A stretch of 57,239 bases of DNA from Burkholderiales bacterium. Lineage in GTDB: Bacteria > Pseudomonadota > Gammaproteobacteria > Burkholderiales > SG8-39. The stretch's first letter is position 1; the number at the start of each line of letters is the position of its first letter. The stretch is from the NCBI GenBank assembly GCA_020848075.1, contig JADLAV010000017.1, positions 1 to 57,239 of the forward strand, read 5' to 3'. Shown here piece after piece: positions 1 to 9,356 of this stretch. The translations under genes were made by a program, and so were the position numbers. Under the pieces are notes generated by a model, which worked only from the letters and a program-made list of their open reading frames with translations, did no database searches and had not been told where the DNA came from.

Positions 1-29
1 CGCCGCAAACCGGGCTCCCGCAGGAGGGC

Positions 30-221
30 GTTTGCGGCCTCAGGCGCCGGGCGGGCACAGCCGCTGGCGCGTCGGAGTGATTCGGCCCAACCACCCCGCC
101 GCGCTGCGCTCGGCACCCCTCCTTGAAAAGGAGGGGACAGGACGGAACACCACCCCGTCACGCCGCGCGTGACACCCCTCCTCGGAGAGGAGGGGACAGG
201 TTTGCGGCCTCAGGCGCCGGG
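30..221. repeat. 22-base direct repeat flanking the left hairpin repeats
   Basis: An identical 22-base sequence (GTTTGCGGCC followed by TCAGGCGCCGGG) occurs at 30-51 and 200-221, bracketing the two hairpin units. This suggests that the hairpins are embedded in a larger composite repeat, part of which lies beyond the window. Confidence 0.7.
58..197 (-). repeat. Dispersed double-hairpin repeat, two tandem copies (left end)
   Basis: Two copies lie at about 90-138 and 149-197, 59 bases apart, in the opposite orientation to the copies at 57101-57208. Each unit has an arm pairing CCCCTCCTT with AAGGAGGGG (or a variant), then a second short palindrome (GTCACGC/GCGTGAC type), then a GGGGTGGT tail. 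The flank at 58-89 also matches the extreme right end in inverted orientation. The hairpins sit just downstream of hppA and could also stop its transcription, but that is inference. Confidence 0.85.
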
Positions 222-242
222 GGGATGGAATCGCCGGCGCGC

Positions 243-2315
243 TTACGCGATCAGCGGAACGATCAGCAGCGCGACGATGTTGATGATCTTGATGAGCGGG
301 TTCACCGCAGGACCGGCCGTGTCCTTGTACGGATCGCCGACCGTGTCTCCGGTCACGGCCGCCTTGTGCGCATCGGAGCCCTTGCCGCCGAAGTTTCCGT
401 CCTCGATGTACTTCTTCGCGTTGTCCCAGGCGCCACCGCCGGTGCACATCGAGATCGCGACGAAGAGACCCGTCACGATCGTGCCCATCAGCACCCCGCC
501 GAGCGCCTGCGGGCCCAGGATCAGGCCGACCAGGATCGGCACCAGGACCGGCAGGAGCGACGGTACGATCATCTCCTTGATCGCGGCGCGGGTGAGCATG
601 TCCACCGCCGTGCCGTACTCCGGCTTGGCCTTGCCTTCCATGATGCCGGCGATCTCCTTGAACTGCCGCCGCACCTCGACCACCACCGCGCCGGCGGCAC
701 GGCCGACCGCCTCCATCGCCATCGCCCCGAAGAGATAGGGCACGAGGCCGCCGATGAAGAGACCGATGATCACGCGGTAATCCGAGAGGTCGAATGAGAG
801 CGTCTTGCCCGCGTGCTCGAGCGCGTGCGTGTAGTCCGCGAAGAGCACGAGCGCAGCGAGGCCGGCGGAGCCGATCGCGTAGCCCTTGGTGACCGCCTTC
901 GTGGTGTTGCCAACCGCGTCGAGCGGATCGGTGATCGCGCGGACCTCCGAGGGCAGCCCCGCCATCTCGGCGATGCCGCCCGCGTTGTCCGTTACCGGGC
1001 CATAGGCGTCGAGCGCAACGATGATGCCGGCCATCGAGAGCATGGACGTCGCCGCGATCGCGATGCCGTAAAGGCCCGCGAGCGTGTAGGCGAGCAGGAT
1101 CGACGCGCAGACCGCGAGCACCGGCCAGGCGGTCGACTTCATCGACACGCCAAGGCCGGCGATGATGTTGGTCGCATGACCGGTCTGCGACGCGGCGGCG
1201 ATGTGCCGCACCGGGCTGTACTCGGTGGCCGTGTAGTACTCGGTGATCACGACCATGAGGGCGGTCAGCACCAGGCCGACAAGCGCGCTGCCCCAGAGAT
1301 GCCAGACGGTGATGAACTGCCGGCCGCCGGCGAAATCGAACGGGACATTCTTGACCACGTCGCCCATGACCCAGTAGGTGATCGGGATGAAGGCGATGGC
1401 CGCGAGGACGCCGGCGACGATCAGGCCGCGGTAGAGCGCGCTCATGATCTTCTTGCCCGGGCTCGTCTTCACCACCGCCGCGCCGATGATCGAGGCGATG
1501 ATCGAGAAGCCACCGAGCGCGAGCGGATAGATCACCGCTGCGTCCGAGGTGGTCTTGATCATCAGCGAGCCGAGGATCATGGTGGCGATGATCGTGACGG
1601 CGTAGGTCTCGAAGAGATCCGCCGCCATGCCGGCGCAGTCGCCGACGTTGTCGCCCACGTTGTCGGCGATCACCGCCGGATTGCGCGGATCGTCCTCCGG
1701 GATGCCGGCCTCGACCTTGCCGACGAGGTCGGCGCCGACGTCGGCGCCCTTGGTGAAGATCCCGCCGCCGAGCCGCGCGAAGATGGAGATCAGCGAGCCG
1801 CCGAACCCGAGCCCGACGAGCGGGCTGAGCACCTCCGACAGCCCCGCGCCGCCCTTGGCGCTCGCCGCGAGAATCGCGTAGTACCCTGCGACGCCGAGCA
1901 GACCCAGGCCGACCACCAGCAGGCCGGTGATCGCACCGCTGCGGAAGGCGACGGTGAGCGCCTCGTTCAGACCCCTGCGGGCGGCCTCGGCCGTGCGCAC
2001 GTTCGCGCGCACCGAGACGTTCATGCCGATGTAGCCCGCCAGGCCGGAGAGGATCGCGCCGAGCGCGAATCCGAACGCAGTCGGCCAGCCGAGGCCGGGC
2101 ACGACCCCGATCACGATGAACAGGATCACGCCGACGAGGCCGATCGTCGTGTACTGGCGGTTGAGATAGGCCGACGCGCCCTGCTGCACGGCGCCGGCGA
2201 TCTCGCGCATGCGCTCGTTCCCGGACGGCTGCGCGAGGACCCACTTGATCGAGACCGCCCCGTACAGGATGGCGACGATGGCGCAGGCGAGGGCGAACCA
2301 GAGTCCTGCCGTCAT
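243..2315 (-). CDS. hppA: K+-independent proton-translocating membrane pyrophosphatase
   Basis: This 690-residue integral membrane protein hydrolyses cytoplasmic pyrophosphate and pumps protons outward. The catalytic [19 protein letters not shown] block and the preceding [18 protein letters not shown] segment are intact, and the rest is a series of hydrophobic helices with length usual for the family. The motif GNTTKAVT places Lys at residue 473 and Thr at 476; in this family Lys at that site replaces the potassium ion, so the enzyme should be K+-independent. The ATG at 2315 was chosen over longer starts because GGAGGA lies just before it and the MTAGLWF N-terminus is membrane-like. It follows adk on the same strand, but a TATAAT box in the gap suggests separate transcription. 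Confidence 0.96.
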   Translation of the reverse strand: MTAGLWFALACAIVAILYGAVSIKWVLAQPSGNERMREIAGAVQQGASAYLNRQYTTIGLVGVILFIVIGVVPGLGWPTAFGFALGAILSGLAGYIGMNVSVRANVRTAEAARRGLNEALTVAFRSGAITGLLVVGLGLLGVAGYYAILAASAKGGAGLSEVLSPLVGLGFGGSLISIFARLGGGIFTKGADVGADLVGKVEAGIPEDDPRNPAVIADNVGDNVGDCAGMAADLFETYAVTIIATMILGSLMIKTTSDAAVIYPLALGGFSIIASIIGAAVVKTSPGKKIMSALYRGLIVAGVLAAIAFIPITYWVMGDVVKNVPFDFAGGRQFITVWHLWGSALVGLVLTALMVVITEYYTATEYSPVRHIAAASQTGHATNIIAGLGVSMKSTAWPVLAVCASILLAYTLAGLYGIAIAATSMLSMAGIIVALDAYGPVTDNAGGIAEMAGLPSEVRAITDPLDAVGNTTKAVTKGYAIGSAGLAALVLFADYTHALEHAGKTLSFDLSDYRVIIGLFIGGLVPYLFGAMAMEAVGRAAGAVVVEVRRQFKEIAGIMEGKAKPEYGTAVDMLTRAAIKEMIVPSLLPVLVPILVGLILGPQALGGVLMGTIVTGLFVAISMCTGGGAWDNAKKYIEDGNFGGKGSDAHKAAVTGDTVGDPYKDTAGPAVNPLIKIINIVALLIVPLIA

Positions 2316-2415
2316 GGATTCCTCCTTCGAAGTTCTTTTGACGCCGGGCGACCGGACTCGGGATGAGCCGCGGGCAGGTTCCCGCAGCCGGCTCCCGGTC
2401 GGCACAAGGCGCGCG

Positions 2416-2421
2416 ATTATA
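2416..2421 (-). promoter_or_regulatory. Possible -10 box of hppA
   Basis: A perfect TATAAT on the minus strand lies about 100 bases before the hppA start. No good -35 hexamer is seen 16-18 bases upstream, so it is only a candidate. Confidence 0.35.
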
Positions 2422-2460
2422 CCGCGGCGCAGCGGCTGCGCAGCGCTGCGGCCGGCGCGC

Positions 2461-3258
<798 letters not shown>

Positions 3259-3306
3259 CTACCGGCTCCGGGTCAGCCGGTCAAATCGCAAGATCGAATC
3301 GCACGA

Positions 3307-4086
3307 TCAAAAAAGGCGCCGCACCCGTTCGAGATCCGCGGGCGTGTCCACGCCGGCCGGCGGCGCGGTGGGGACGATCGCCACCGCGATGCGATGCCCG
3401 TGCCACAGTGCGCGCAGCTGCTCGAGCGCCTCGAACCGCTCGATCGGCGCCGGCGCGAGTCGTGCATAGGCGCGCAGGAAGGCCACGCGGTAGGCGTAGA
3501 TGCCGATGTGGCGATAGCACGGCAGGCCGTCGGGCAGCACCGTCGGCGCGGTCGCGCCGAGGTGTCCCGCCCATGCGTCCCGGGCGAACGGGATCGGCGC
3601 ACGGCTGAAGTACAGCGCGTGCCCCGAGTGGTCGACGACCACCTTCACGACGTTCGCGTTGAAGGCCTCGGCCGGATCGGCGATCGGATGGCAGGCCGTG
3701 GCGATCGATGCGGACGTGCGCTGCGCCAGCGTGTGTGCGACCTCTCCGATCAGCTCGGACGGCACGAGGGGCTCGTCACCCTGCACGTTCACGACGATCT
3801 CGTCGTCCGCGAACCCGAGGCGCTCGGCGACTTCGGCCAGCCGGTCGGTTCCCGAGGCGTGGTCCGCGCGGGTCATGAGCGCCTCGCACCCATGCGCCAC
3901 GACTGCATCCAGGATGTCCCGGTGATCGGTCGCCACCCATACCGCGGCTGCGCCGCTCGCCCGCGCGCGCTCGGCGACGTGGACGACCATCGGCTTGCCC
4001 GCGATATCCGCGAGGGGCTTCGCGGGCAGGCGGCTCGACGCGTAGCGCGCCGGGATGACGACGTGAAACCGCAGGAGGCCGGCCAT
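3307..4086 (-). CDS. kdsB: 3-deoxy-manno-octulosonate cytidylyltransferase
   Basis: CMP-KDO synthetase activates KDO with CTP for the inner core of lipopolysaccharide. The N-terminus [28 protein letters not shown] is the nucleotide-binding signature, followed by the conserved VNVQGDEPL and the IGIYAYR segment. At 259 residues the length is normal. It starts 8 bases after trm112, in the exbB-exbD-lpxK-trm112-kdsB envelope operon, and acts in the same pathway as LpxK. Confidence 0.96.
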   Translation of the reverse strand: MAGLLRFHVVIPARYASSRLPAKPLADIAGKPMVVHVAERARASGAAAVWVATDHRDILDAVVAHGCEALMTRADHASGTDRLAEVAERLGFADDEIVVNVQGDEPLVPSELIGEVAHTLAQRTSASIATACHPIADPAEAFNANVVKVVVDHSGHALYFSRAPIPFARDAWAGHLGATAPTVLPDGLPCYRHIGIYAYRVAFLRAYARLAPAPIERFEALEQLRALWHGHRIAVAIVPTAPPAGVDTPADLERVRRLF

Positions 4087-4094
4087 GACGGCGG

Positions 4095-4277
4095 CTACTC
4101 GACCTCCTCGAGCGGGCCGAGCTTGCGCGCGTCCTCCTCGAGCATCACCGGGATGCCGTCACGGATCGGAAAAGCGAGCCGGTCGGCCTTGCAGACGAGC
4201 TCCTGCTCGCCCTTGCGGTAGACGAGCGGCCCCTTGCAGAGCGGGCAGACGAGTATGTCAAGCAGTCGGGCGTCCAC
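4095..4277 (-). CDS. Trm112 family (YcaR-like) small zinc-ribbon-like protein
   Basis: This 60-residue protein has the family pattern [10 protein letters not shown] near the N-terminus and DGIPVML near the C-terminus. Homologues lie between lpxK and kdsB in many proteobacteria. Eukaryotic Trm112 activates methyltransferases, but the role of the bacterial short form is not established. Its start lies inside the last 20 bases of lpxK, so translation is likely coupled. Confidence 0.92.
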   Translation of the reverse strand: MDARLLDILVCPLCKGPLVYRKGEQELVCKADRLAFPIRDGIPVMLEEDARKLGPLEEVE

Positions 4278-5301
4278 GAATGCATGCCTCCACGCGGTCG
4301 GCGAGCCGCCGATCGATCTCGGCGTCGACGCGCAATGCGACGAGATCGGTCCGGCCGAACGTGCGGCATTTTACTGCATCCTTCTCCGTCATCAGGACGA
4401 GGTCGCACGCGGGGAAGTCGAGCTCGCCGGCACGATACCGATGGTGATCGGGAAAGGCGTGCGGCACCGCGTCGAGGCCGAGCGCGCGCAGCTGGTCGAA
4501 GAAGCGCGCCGGATTTCCGATCCCCGCGATCGCATGCAGCCGCTTGCCGGCGAGCGCGTCCACCGGAACCTCCGACCGCTCCGGGCCCACGCGGCGAAAC
4601 CCGGCCGGCGCGAGCCGCATTGCGTACTCGCCGGGGCCGGCGTCCGCGCCGTTCACGACCCACGCGTCGACCCGTCGCGTGAGCGGTTCCCGGAGCGGCC
4701 CGGCCGGCAGCAGCAGCCCGTTGCCGGCGCCGCGCGCATCGCGCACCGCGATCTCGAAGTCGCGCGCGAGCGCGTAGTGCTGCAGCCCGTCGTCGCAGAT
4801 GATCGCGTCGCACTCGGCGTGCGCGGCGAGGAGCGCGCCTGCCGCGGCGGCGCGGTCGCGGCCGATCCACACGGGCGCGCCGCTGCGCTCGGCGAGCAGC
4901 ACCGGTTCGTCGCCGAAGACCGCCGGTTCGCCCCCCGGGGGCACCGGCCGTACGGCATCCATCGCGCCCCCATGCCCGCGCGAGACGATGCCCGGGTGCC
5001 AGCCGCGGCGTGCGAGCTCCGCCGCGAGCCAGAGCACGAGCGGCGTCTTGCCAGTGCCGCCGACGATGACGTTACCCACCACGACGACCGGCACCGCGAG
5101 ACGCGTCGAGCGCAGGATGCCGAGCCGATACGCAGCGCGGCGGAGCGCGACGGCGGCCCCGAACGCGATCGCGCCCGGCAGCAGCAGCACCGAGACCCAC
5201 GAACGGCGAAACCAGTGGCGTTGGACGAAGGCGGCGGATCCCGTGGTGCAAGCCGAGCCGGGACTCGCCGGCCCAGCGCTCCCTGGGTGTGCGCGTCGCA
5301 T
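4258..5301 (-). CDS. lpxK: Tetraacyldisaccharide 4'-kinase
   Basis: LpxK phosphorylates the 4' position of the lipid A precursor at the inner face of the inner membrane. The Walker A motif [11 protein letters not shown] is at residues 76-86, preceded by a hydrophobic N-terminal anchor (about 37-58). The later SRGHGG and [14 protein letters not shown] motifs are typical. It has 347 residues, slightly longer than usual because the first 25 residues are poorly conserved, so the true start may be internal. It starts 20 bases after exbD and overlaps trm112 by 20. Confidence 0.95.
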   Translation of the reverse strand: MRRAHPGSAGPASPGSACTTGSAAFVQRHWFRRSWVSVLLLPGAIAFGAAVALRRAAYRLGILRSTRLAVPVVVVGNVIVGGTGKTPLVLWLAAELARRGWHPGIVSRGHGGAMDAVRPVPPGGEPAVFGDEPVLLAERSGAPVWIGRDRAAAAGALLAAHAECDAIICDDGLQHYALARDFEIAVRDARGAGNGLLLPAGPLREPLTRRVDAWVVNGADAGPGEYAMRLAPAGFRRVGPERSEVPVDALAGKRLHAIAGIGNPARFFDQLRALGLDAVPHAFPDHHRYRAGELDFPACDLVLMTEKDAVKCRTFGRTDLVALRVDAEIDRRLADRVEACIRGRPTA

Positions 5302-5321
5302 CGCGGCGGCCGCGCGAACGG

Positions 5322-5738
5322 CTAGCGCGCCGCGGATTCGACCGCGAACGAGACCTGGCCGTAGCCGGCGAGGCGGGCGGCCTCCATCACCCGGATCACC
5401 GATTGATGCGGCGCGTTCGCGTCGGCGTTGATCACCACCACCGGATCCTTGAGCCCCGTGCCGGCCGCGCGCATCGCGCCCGCGAACGCGTTGGCGTCGG
5501 TGTACGCGACGGGCTTGCGATCGATGGTGTACTGGCCGCCGGCGCTCACCGTGACGTCGATCTCGTTCGGGCGCTCGACTGGCTTCTCGGCCTGCGCGCT
5601 CGGCAGGTTGATCTGCAGCTCGGCGAATCTCGAATACGTGGTGGTGACCATGAGGAAGATCAGGATCACCAGGAGGACGTCGATCAGCGGGATCAGGTTC
5701 ATCTCCGGATCCTCCTTCGCCTCGCTGCGGAACTTCAT
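5322..5738 (-). CDS. exbD: ExbD/TolR biopolymer transport protein
   Basis: This is a single-span inner-membrane protein of 138 residues that works with ExbB as a proton-driven energiser of TonB- or Tol-type systems. The N-terminus is MKFR followed by the single helix NLIPLIDVLLVILIFLMV with the proton-carrying Asp at residue 20, then a periplasmic domain. It follows exbB after 19 bases. No tonB is nearby, so the partner is unknown; the association with lpxK and kdsB is common in betaproteobacteria. Confidence 0.94.
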   Translation of the reverse strand: MKFRSEAKEDPEMNLIPLIDVLLVILIFLMVTTTYSRFAELQINLPSAQAEKPVERPNEIDVTVSAGGQYTIDRKPVAYTDANAFAGAMRAAGTGLKDPVVVINADANAPHQSVIRVMEAARLAGYGQVSFAVESAAR

Positions 5739-5757
5739 GCGCGCGCCCGCCCGCGGG

Positions 5758-6363
5758 TCACTTCCGGTCGCCGTGAACGATGTCCACGAGCCGCGACGCC
5801 TGCTGCTCCATCTCCACGACGAACCCCTCGACCTTGCCGCGGAAGTAGCGGAAGAAGATCATCGCCGGAATCGCGATCATCAGGCCGAACGCGGTGTTGT
5901 AGAGGGCGACCGAGATGCCGTGCGCCAGCTGCACCGGGTTGTTCCCGGTCGGAGCCTGCGAACCGAAGATCTCGATCATGCCGACCACGGTCCCGAAGAG
6001 ACCCATCAGCGGGCTGATCGAGGCGATCGTGCCGAGCGTCGTGAGAAAGCGCTCCAGCTCGTGCGTGACCGCGCGCCCCTCGTCCTCGATCGCCTCCTTC
6101 ATCACCGGCCGCGGTGCCTTGTGGTTGCGGAGCCCGGCGGCGAGGACGCGTCCGAGCGCGGAGTCCTGGTACAGGTTCTCGACCAGCTGGCTGCTCACGC
6201 CCTGCTTGCGATAGGCGTCGACGACCTGGTCGAGCAGGCCGCGCGGGACGATCTTTTCGTGGCGCAGGACGATGAGGCGCTCGAGGATGAGCGCGACCGC
6301 GATCACCGACGCGACCAGCAGGAACCAGATCGGCCAACCCGCGGCTTCGATGAGAGCAAACAC
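5758..6363 (-). CDS. exbB: ExbB/TolQ/MotA family proton channel protein
   Basis: This inner-membrane protein of 201 residues has one helix near residues 9-28 and two more in the C-terminal half (SISPLMGLFGTVVGMIEIF and a following helix), the MotA/TolQ/ExbB core. A GTG start at 6363 is chosen because a GGAG lies 9 bases upstream and a good promoter at 6395-6423 lies between it and the longer ORF start at 6474, which would therefore not be transcribed. It is the first gene of the exbB-to-kdsB operon. Confidence 0.92.
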   Translation of the reverse strand: MFALIEAAGWPIWFLLVASVIAVALILERLIVLRHEKIVPRGLLDQVVDAYRKQGVSSQLVENLYQDSALGRVLAAGLRNHKAPRPVMKEAIEDEGRAVTHELERFLTTLGTIASISPLMGLFGTVVGMIEIFGSQAPTGNNPVQLAHGISVALYNTAFGLMIAIPAMIFFRYFRGKVEGFVVEMEQQASRLVDIVHGDRK

Positions 6364-6394
6364 TGGGAGCGACTCCGGTCCGAGAAAGCTCGTG

Positions 6395-6423
6395 ACTTTA
6401 GCGACGCGATCCGCTTTCGGCAA
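6395..6423 (-). promoter_or_regulatory. Sigma-70-type promoter of the exbB operon
   Basis: On the minus strand, TTGCCG (6418-6423) and TAAAGT (6395-6400) are separated by exactly 17 bases. The predicted transcript starts about 25 bases before the GTG of exbB, which settles the choice of start codon. Confidence 0.6.
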
Positions 6424-6573
6424 GGCGACGCGACAATTTGGGACGCGACGGCCCCTCCCCTGCCCGGCGCGCACTGCCGCCCCCGCGCGGCGCCGGGTGC
6501 TCCCCGCACGCGTTTCCCCGCGAGCGAGAGTTCGTTCGATTTCAATGACGCGGCCATAGGCGCGCGCCGCCGC

Positions 6574-6596
6574 TTATCCACAGTTCCTGTGGATAA
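6574..6596. promoter_or_regulatory. Inverted pair of perfect DnaA boxes
   Basis: TTATCCACA (6574-6582) and TGTGGATAA (6588-6596) are perfect consensus DnaA boxes facing each other across 5 bases. A third near-match, TGTGGATAG, lies at 6778-6786 just before xseA. They occupy the 437-base gene-free gap between exbB and xseA, which also has an unusually AT-rich stretch around 6640-6710. They may regulate the flanking genes or titrate DnaA. No dnaA, dnaN, gyrB or rpmH is nearby to support an origin. Confidence 0.6.
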
Positions 6597-6800
6597 TGCT
6601 GTGCGTACTCTGTCAACAGGCACTCTAAGTCGACCGTGCGCAACGAGTTTTGAATTTCTGCCGCAAATTTGCACTGCGGGTTTTCTCACGCAGAATCAAT
6701 GAGTTTCGCGGCATCTGCGAGGGGAGCTCCGGACGCGCCGGCTCGGTGCTGCGAACCGGCCGGCCGCCGGTCGGCTTTGTGGATAGCTTAAAATGCCAGA

Positions 6801-8156
6801 ATGCCCGCAAACGCAGAACCGGCGCGGGAATCCGCGTCGCAGGGCGATGCGGTCCTCACCGTCAGCGCCCTGAACCGCAGCGTTCGCGACCTGCTGGAAC
6901 ACCGCTTTCCGCCGATCTGGGTCGCGGGCGAGGTGTCGAATCTGACGCTGGCCCGCTCGGGGCACGCCTACTTCTCGCTGAAGGACGCGCAGGCGCAGGT
7001 GCGCTGCGTCATGTTCCGGCACCGCGGCCAGCTGCTCGACTGGACGCCGCGCGATGGCATGCAGGTCGAGGTCCGCGCGCTGGTGACGCTCTACGAGCCG
7101 CGCGGCGATTTCCAGCTGAACGTCGAGTTCATGCGTCGAGCCGGCCTCGGCGCGCTCTACGAGGCGTTCGTCCGCCTGCGGGACCGGCTCGCCGCCGAAG
7201 GGCTCTTCGCGGAAGAGATCAAGCAGGCGATTCCCGCGTTCCCGCGCGCGATCGGCGTCGTCACCTCGCTCGGTGCCGCCGCGCTGCACGACGTGCTGAC
7301 CACGCTCGCGCGCCGCAATCCCTCGATCCCGGTCGTCGTCTTCCCGGCCGCGGTCCAGGGGGACGGCGCGCCCGCCGAGATCGTCGCCGCGCTGGGACGC
7401 GCGGCACGGCGCGCCGAGTGCGACGTCCTCATCCTCTGCCGCGGCGGCGGCAGCATCGAGGATCTCCGGTCGTTCAATGACGAGCGCGTCGCCCGCGCGA
7501 TCCGCGCATGCCCCATCCCGGTCGTCGTCGGCGTCGGCCACGAGACCGACGTGACGATCGCCGACTTCGCCGCCGACCGCCGCGCGCCGACGCCGACCGC
7601 CGCCGCGGAGCTTGCGAGCCCTCCTCGGGCGGAGCTCCTCGCGCGCATCGCCGCCGACGTCGCGCGGCTGCGCCGGCGCTTCGCCCGGGATCTCGAGACG
7701 CGCATGCAGCTCCTGGACCATCTCAGCCGCCGCCTCGTGCACCCCGGCCGGCGGCTGCAGACCCAGGCAGCGATGCTTGCGCAGCTCCGCGCGCGCCTGG
7801 CACAGGCGACCGAGCGGGCGATCGAGCGCAAGCAGTGGCGGGTCGCCCGGCTCACCGAGCGGGCGCGACGCAGCCTGCCGCCCGTCGCAGCGCTGGCCGA
7901 ACGCGTCGACGCGCTCGGCCAGCGCCTGCGAGGGACCACCTCGGGCCGCATCGCCCATGCCGAGGCGCGCCTGCGACAGGCGACGGGTGGGCTCGGGCAA
8001 CTCGACCCGAAGGCGGTGCTCGGGCGTGGCTACGCGATGGCGCTCGACGCGCACGGCCGTGTGGTGCGCGACGGCGCCGGTCTGCGCGTGGGTGAGCGCC
8101 TCGAACTGACATTTGGGCGCGGGGGCGCCGGCGTGCGCGTCGAGGACAAGGCCTGA
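6801..8156 (+). CDS. xseA: Exodeoxyribonuclease VII large subunit
   Basis: XseA is the catalytic subunit of the single-strand-specific ExoVII. It has an N-terminal OB fold (about residues 15-115, with VSALNRSVRDLLE and WVAGEVSNL), the nuclease domain with AIGVVTSLGAAALHDVL, the CRGGGSIEDL motif and GVGHETDVTIADFAAD, and a helical C-terminal part. The 451-residue length is normal. The small subunit xseB is not in the window. It is divergent from exbB. Confidence 0.96.
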   Translation: MPANAEPARESASQGDAVLTVSALNRSVRDLLEHRFPPIWVAGEVSNLTLARSGHAYFSLKDAQAQVRCVMFRHRGQLLDWTPRDGMQVEVRALVTLYEPRGDFQLNVEFMRRAGLGALYEAFVRLRDRLAAEGLFAEEIKQAIPAFPRAIGVVTSLGAAALHDVLTTLARRNPSIPVVVFPAAVQGDGAPAEIVAALGRAARRAECDVLILCRGGGSIEDLRSFNDERVARAIRACPIPVVVGVGHETDVTIADFAADRRAPTPTAAAELASPPRAELLARIAADVARLRRRFARDLETRMQLLDHLSRRLVHPGRRLQTQAAMLAQLRARLAQATERAIERKQWRVARLTERARRSLPPVAALAERVDALGQRLRGTTSGRIAHAEARLRQATGGLGQLDPKAVLGRGYAMALDAHGRVVRDGAGLRVGERLELTFGRGGAGVRVEDKA

Positions 8157-8183
8157 GCGCGCGTGCCCCCACTCGGCGCGCGG

Positions 8184-8212
8184 TTGCCTTGACCGAATCA
8201 CCCTCCTAGAAT
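8184..8212 (+). promoter_or_regulatory. Sigma-70-type promoter of sodB
   Basis: TTGCCT (8184-8189) and TAGAAT (8207-8212) are separated by 17 bases, about 35 bases upstream of the sodB start. Confidence 0.55.
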
Positions 8213-8246
8213 TTCAGATTCCCCACGACCAACCAGGAGAACACTG

Positions 8247-8834
8247 ATGGAGCACAAACTGCCCGCGCTGCCGTACGCCATGGACGCGCTCCAGCCGCAC
8301 ATCTCGAAGGAGACGTTCGAATACCACTACGGCAAGCACCATCAGGCGTACGTCACCAACCTCAACAATCTGATCAAGGGCACCGAGTTCGAGGAGCTCG
8401 CGCTCGAGGCCATCGTCAAGAAGGCCCCGGCGGGCGGCGTGTTCAACAACGCCGCCCAGGTGTGGAACCACACCTTCTTCTGGAGCAGCATGAAGCCGGG
8501 CGGCGGCGGCCAAGCCGGCGGCGCGCTCGCCGCGGCGATCGGTAAGAAATGGGGCGGGTTCGACGCGTTCAAGGAAGCGTTCACCAAGTCGGCCGTCGGC
8601 AACTTCGGGTCGGGCTGGACCTGGCTCGTGAAGAAGGTCGACGGCGCGGTCGACATCGTCAACACAGCGAACGCCGGAACGCCGCTCACCACGGCCGACA
8701 AGCCGCTGCTGACGATCGACGTGTGGGAACACGCCTACTACATCGATTACCGCAACGCGCGGCCGAAGTTCGTCGAGACCTTCCTCGCGAGCCTGGCGAA
8801 CTGGGATTTCGCGTCGCGGAACTTCGCCGGTTAG
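8247..8834 (+). CDS. sodB: Superoxide dismutase, iron type
   Basis: This cytoplasmic enzyme dismutates superoxide. The metal ligands are His27 (EYHYGKHH), His75 (WNHTFFW), Asp158 and His162 ([11 protein letters not shown]). Gln71 in NNAAQVWNH and the AAGG-like loop context favour the Fe type. It has 195 residues and no signal peptide. CAGGAG lies before the ATG. A GC-rich hairpin (8840-8860) follows the stop but lacks a clear T tract. Confidence 0.95.
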   Translation: MEHKLPALPYAMDALQPHISKETFEYHYGKHHQAYVTNLNNLIKGTEFEELALEAIVKKAPAGGVFNNAAQVWNHTFFWSSMKPGGGGQAGGALAAAIGKKWGGFDAFKEAFTKSAVGNFGSGWTWLVKKVDGAVDIVNTANAGTPLTTADKPLLTIDVWEHAYYIDYRNARPKFVETFLASLANWDFASRNFAG

Positions 8835-8877
8835 CCCGGGGCGCGCTGCTTCTGCGCGCCTCGACCCTCAGGCCAGG

Positions 8878-9354
8878 CTACGGCCGGCCTGAGGCTTGCG
8901 CAATCCCGTTCACGACCGCGCCGGGGCCGAGCCGCTTCGCCGCGAACCAGCCCTGATTCACCTCCAGGGCGTACCTCACCGGCCGGGCCGAGCAATGCGA
9001 GTCCTCCGATAGCGGCTGCATGTCGGCAATGTTCACGATCGCGCCCTGGTCGTCGAGGAACGCGATCGAGAGCGGGATCAGCGTATTTTTCATCCAGAAG
9101 CACTGCTGCTCGCGTTCCGGGAAGACGAACAACATGCCATGGCTCGCCGGCATCGACTTCCTGAACATGAGCCCGCGGGTGCGCGTCGCGGGCGTGCTCG
9201 CGACCTCGGCCTGGATCACGTAGAGCCCGACGGACAGCGCCACCGTCGGCAGCCCCTCCGCGGCGATCGCGCCGCCAGCGAGCACCGCGGCGGCAGCCGT
9301 CGCGGCGAGCGCGCGCCGCGTGCTGTATGAGCATTTGCGCCTCCCGGCGGTCAC
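8878..9354 (-). CDS. DUF192 family secreted protein
   Basis: The product contains the DUF192 signature RGLMFRKSM, the LFVFPEREQQCFWMKNTLIPLSIAFLD core and a C-terminal ALEVNQGWFAAKRLGPG. The function of the family is unknown. An Arg-rich start followed by an Ala-rich hydrophobic stretch looks like a signal peptide. The in-frame start used here is a GTG at 9354, right after the aceK stop, giving 158 residues. However, the best ribosome binding site (GGGAGG) leads to an ATG at 9334 in a different frame, so the start is uncertain. Confidence 0.8.
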   Translation of the reverse strand: MTAGRRKCSYSTRRALAATAAAAVLAGGAIAAEGLPTVALSVGLYVIQAEVASTPATRTRGLMFRKSMPASHGMLFVFPEREQQCFWMKNTLIPLSIAFLDDQGAIVNIADMQPLSEDSHCSARPVRYALEVNQGWFAAKRLGPGAVVNGIAQASGRP

Positions 9355-9356
9355 GG

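Noticed and set aside
813-2366. Long plus-strand frame of over 500 codons opposite hppA
   Set aside because: It is a GC-rich shadow rich in Arg, Asp and Gly, antisense to a clear pyrophosphatase gene, with no recognisable domain.
6364-6800. Chromosomal replication origin
   Set aside because: DnaA boxes are present but only two perfect ones, and none of dnaA, dnaN, gyrB, rpmH or parAB is nearby; kept only as a DnaA-box finding.
8831-9334. Frame starting at the ATG with the best ribosome binding site near the DUF192 gene
   Set aside because: Its product is Arg-rich with no signal or domain, while the overlapping frame encodes DUF192.
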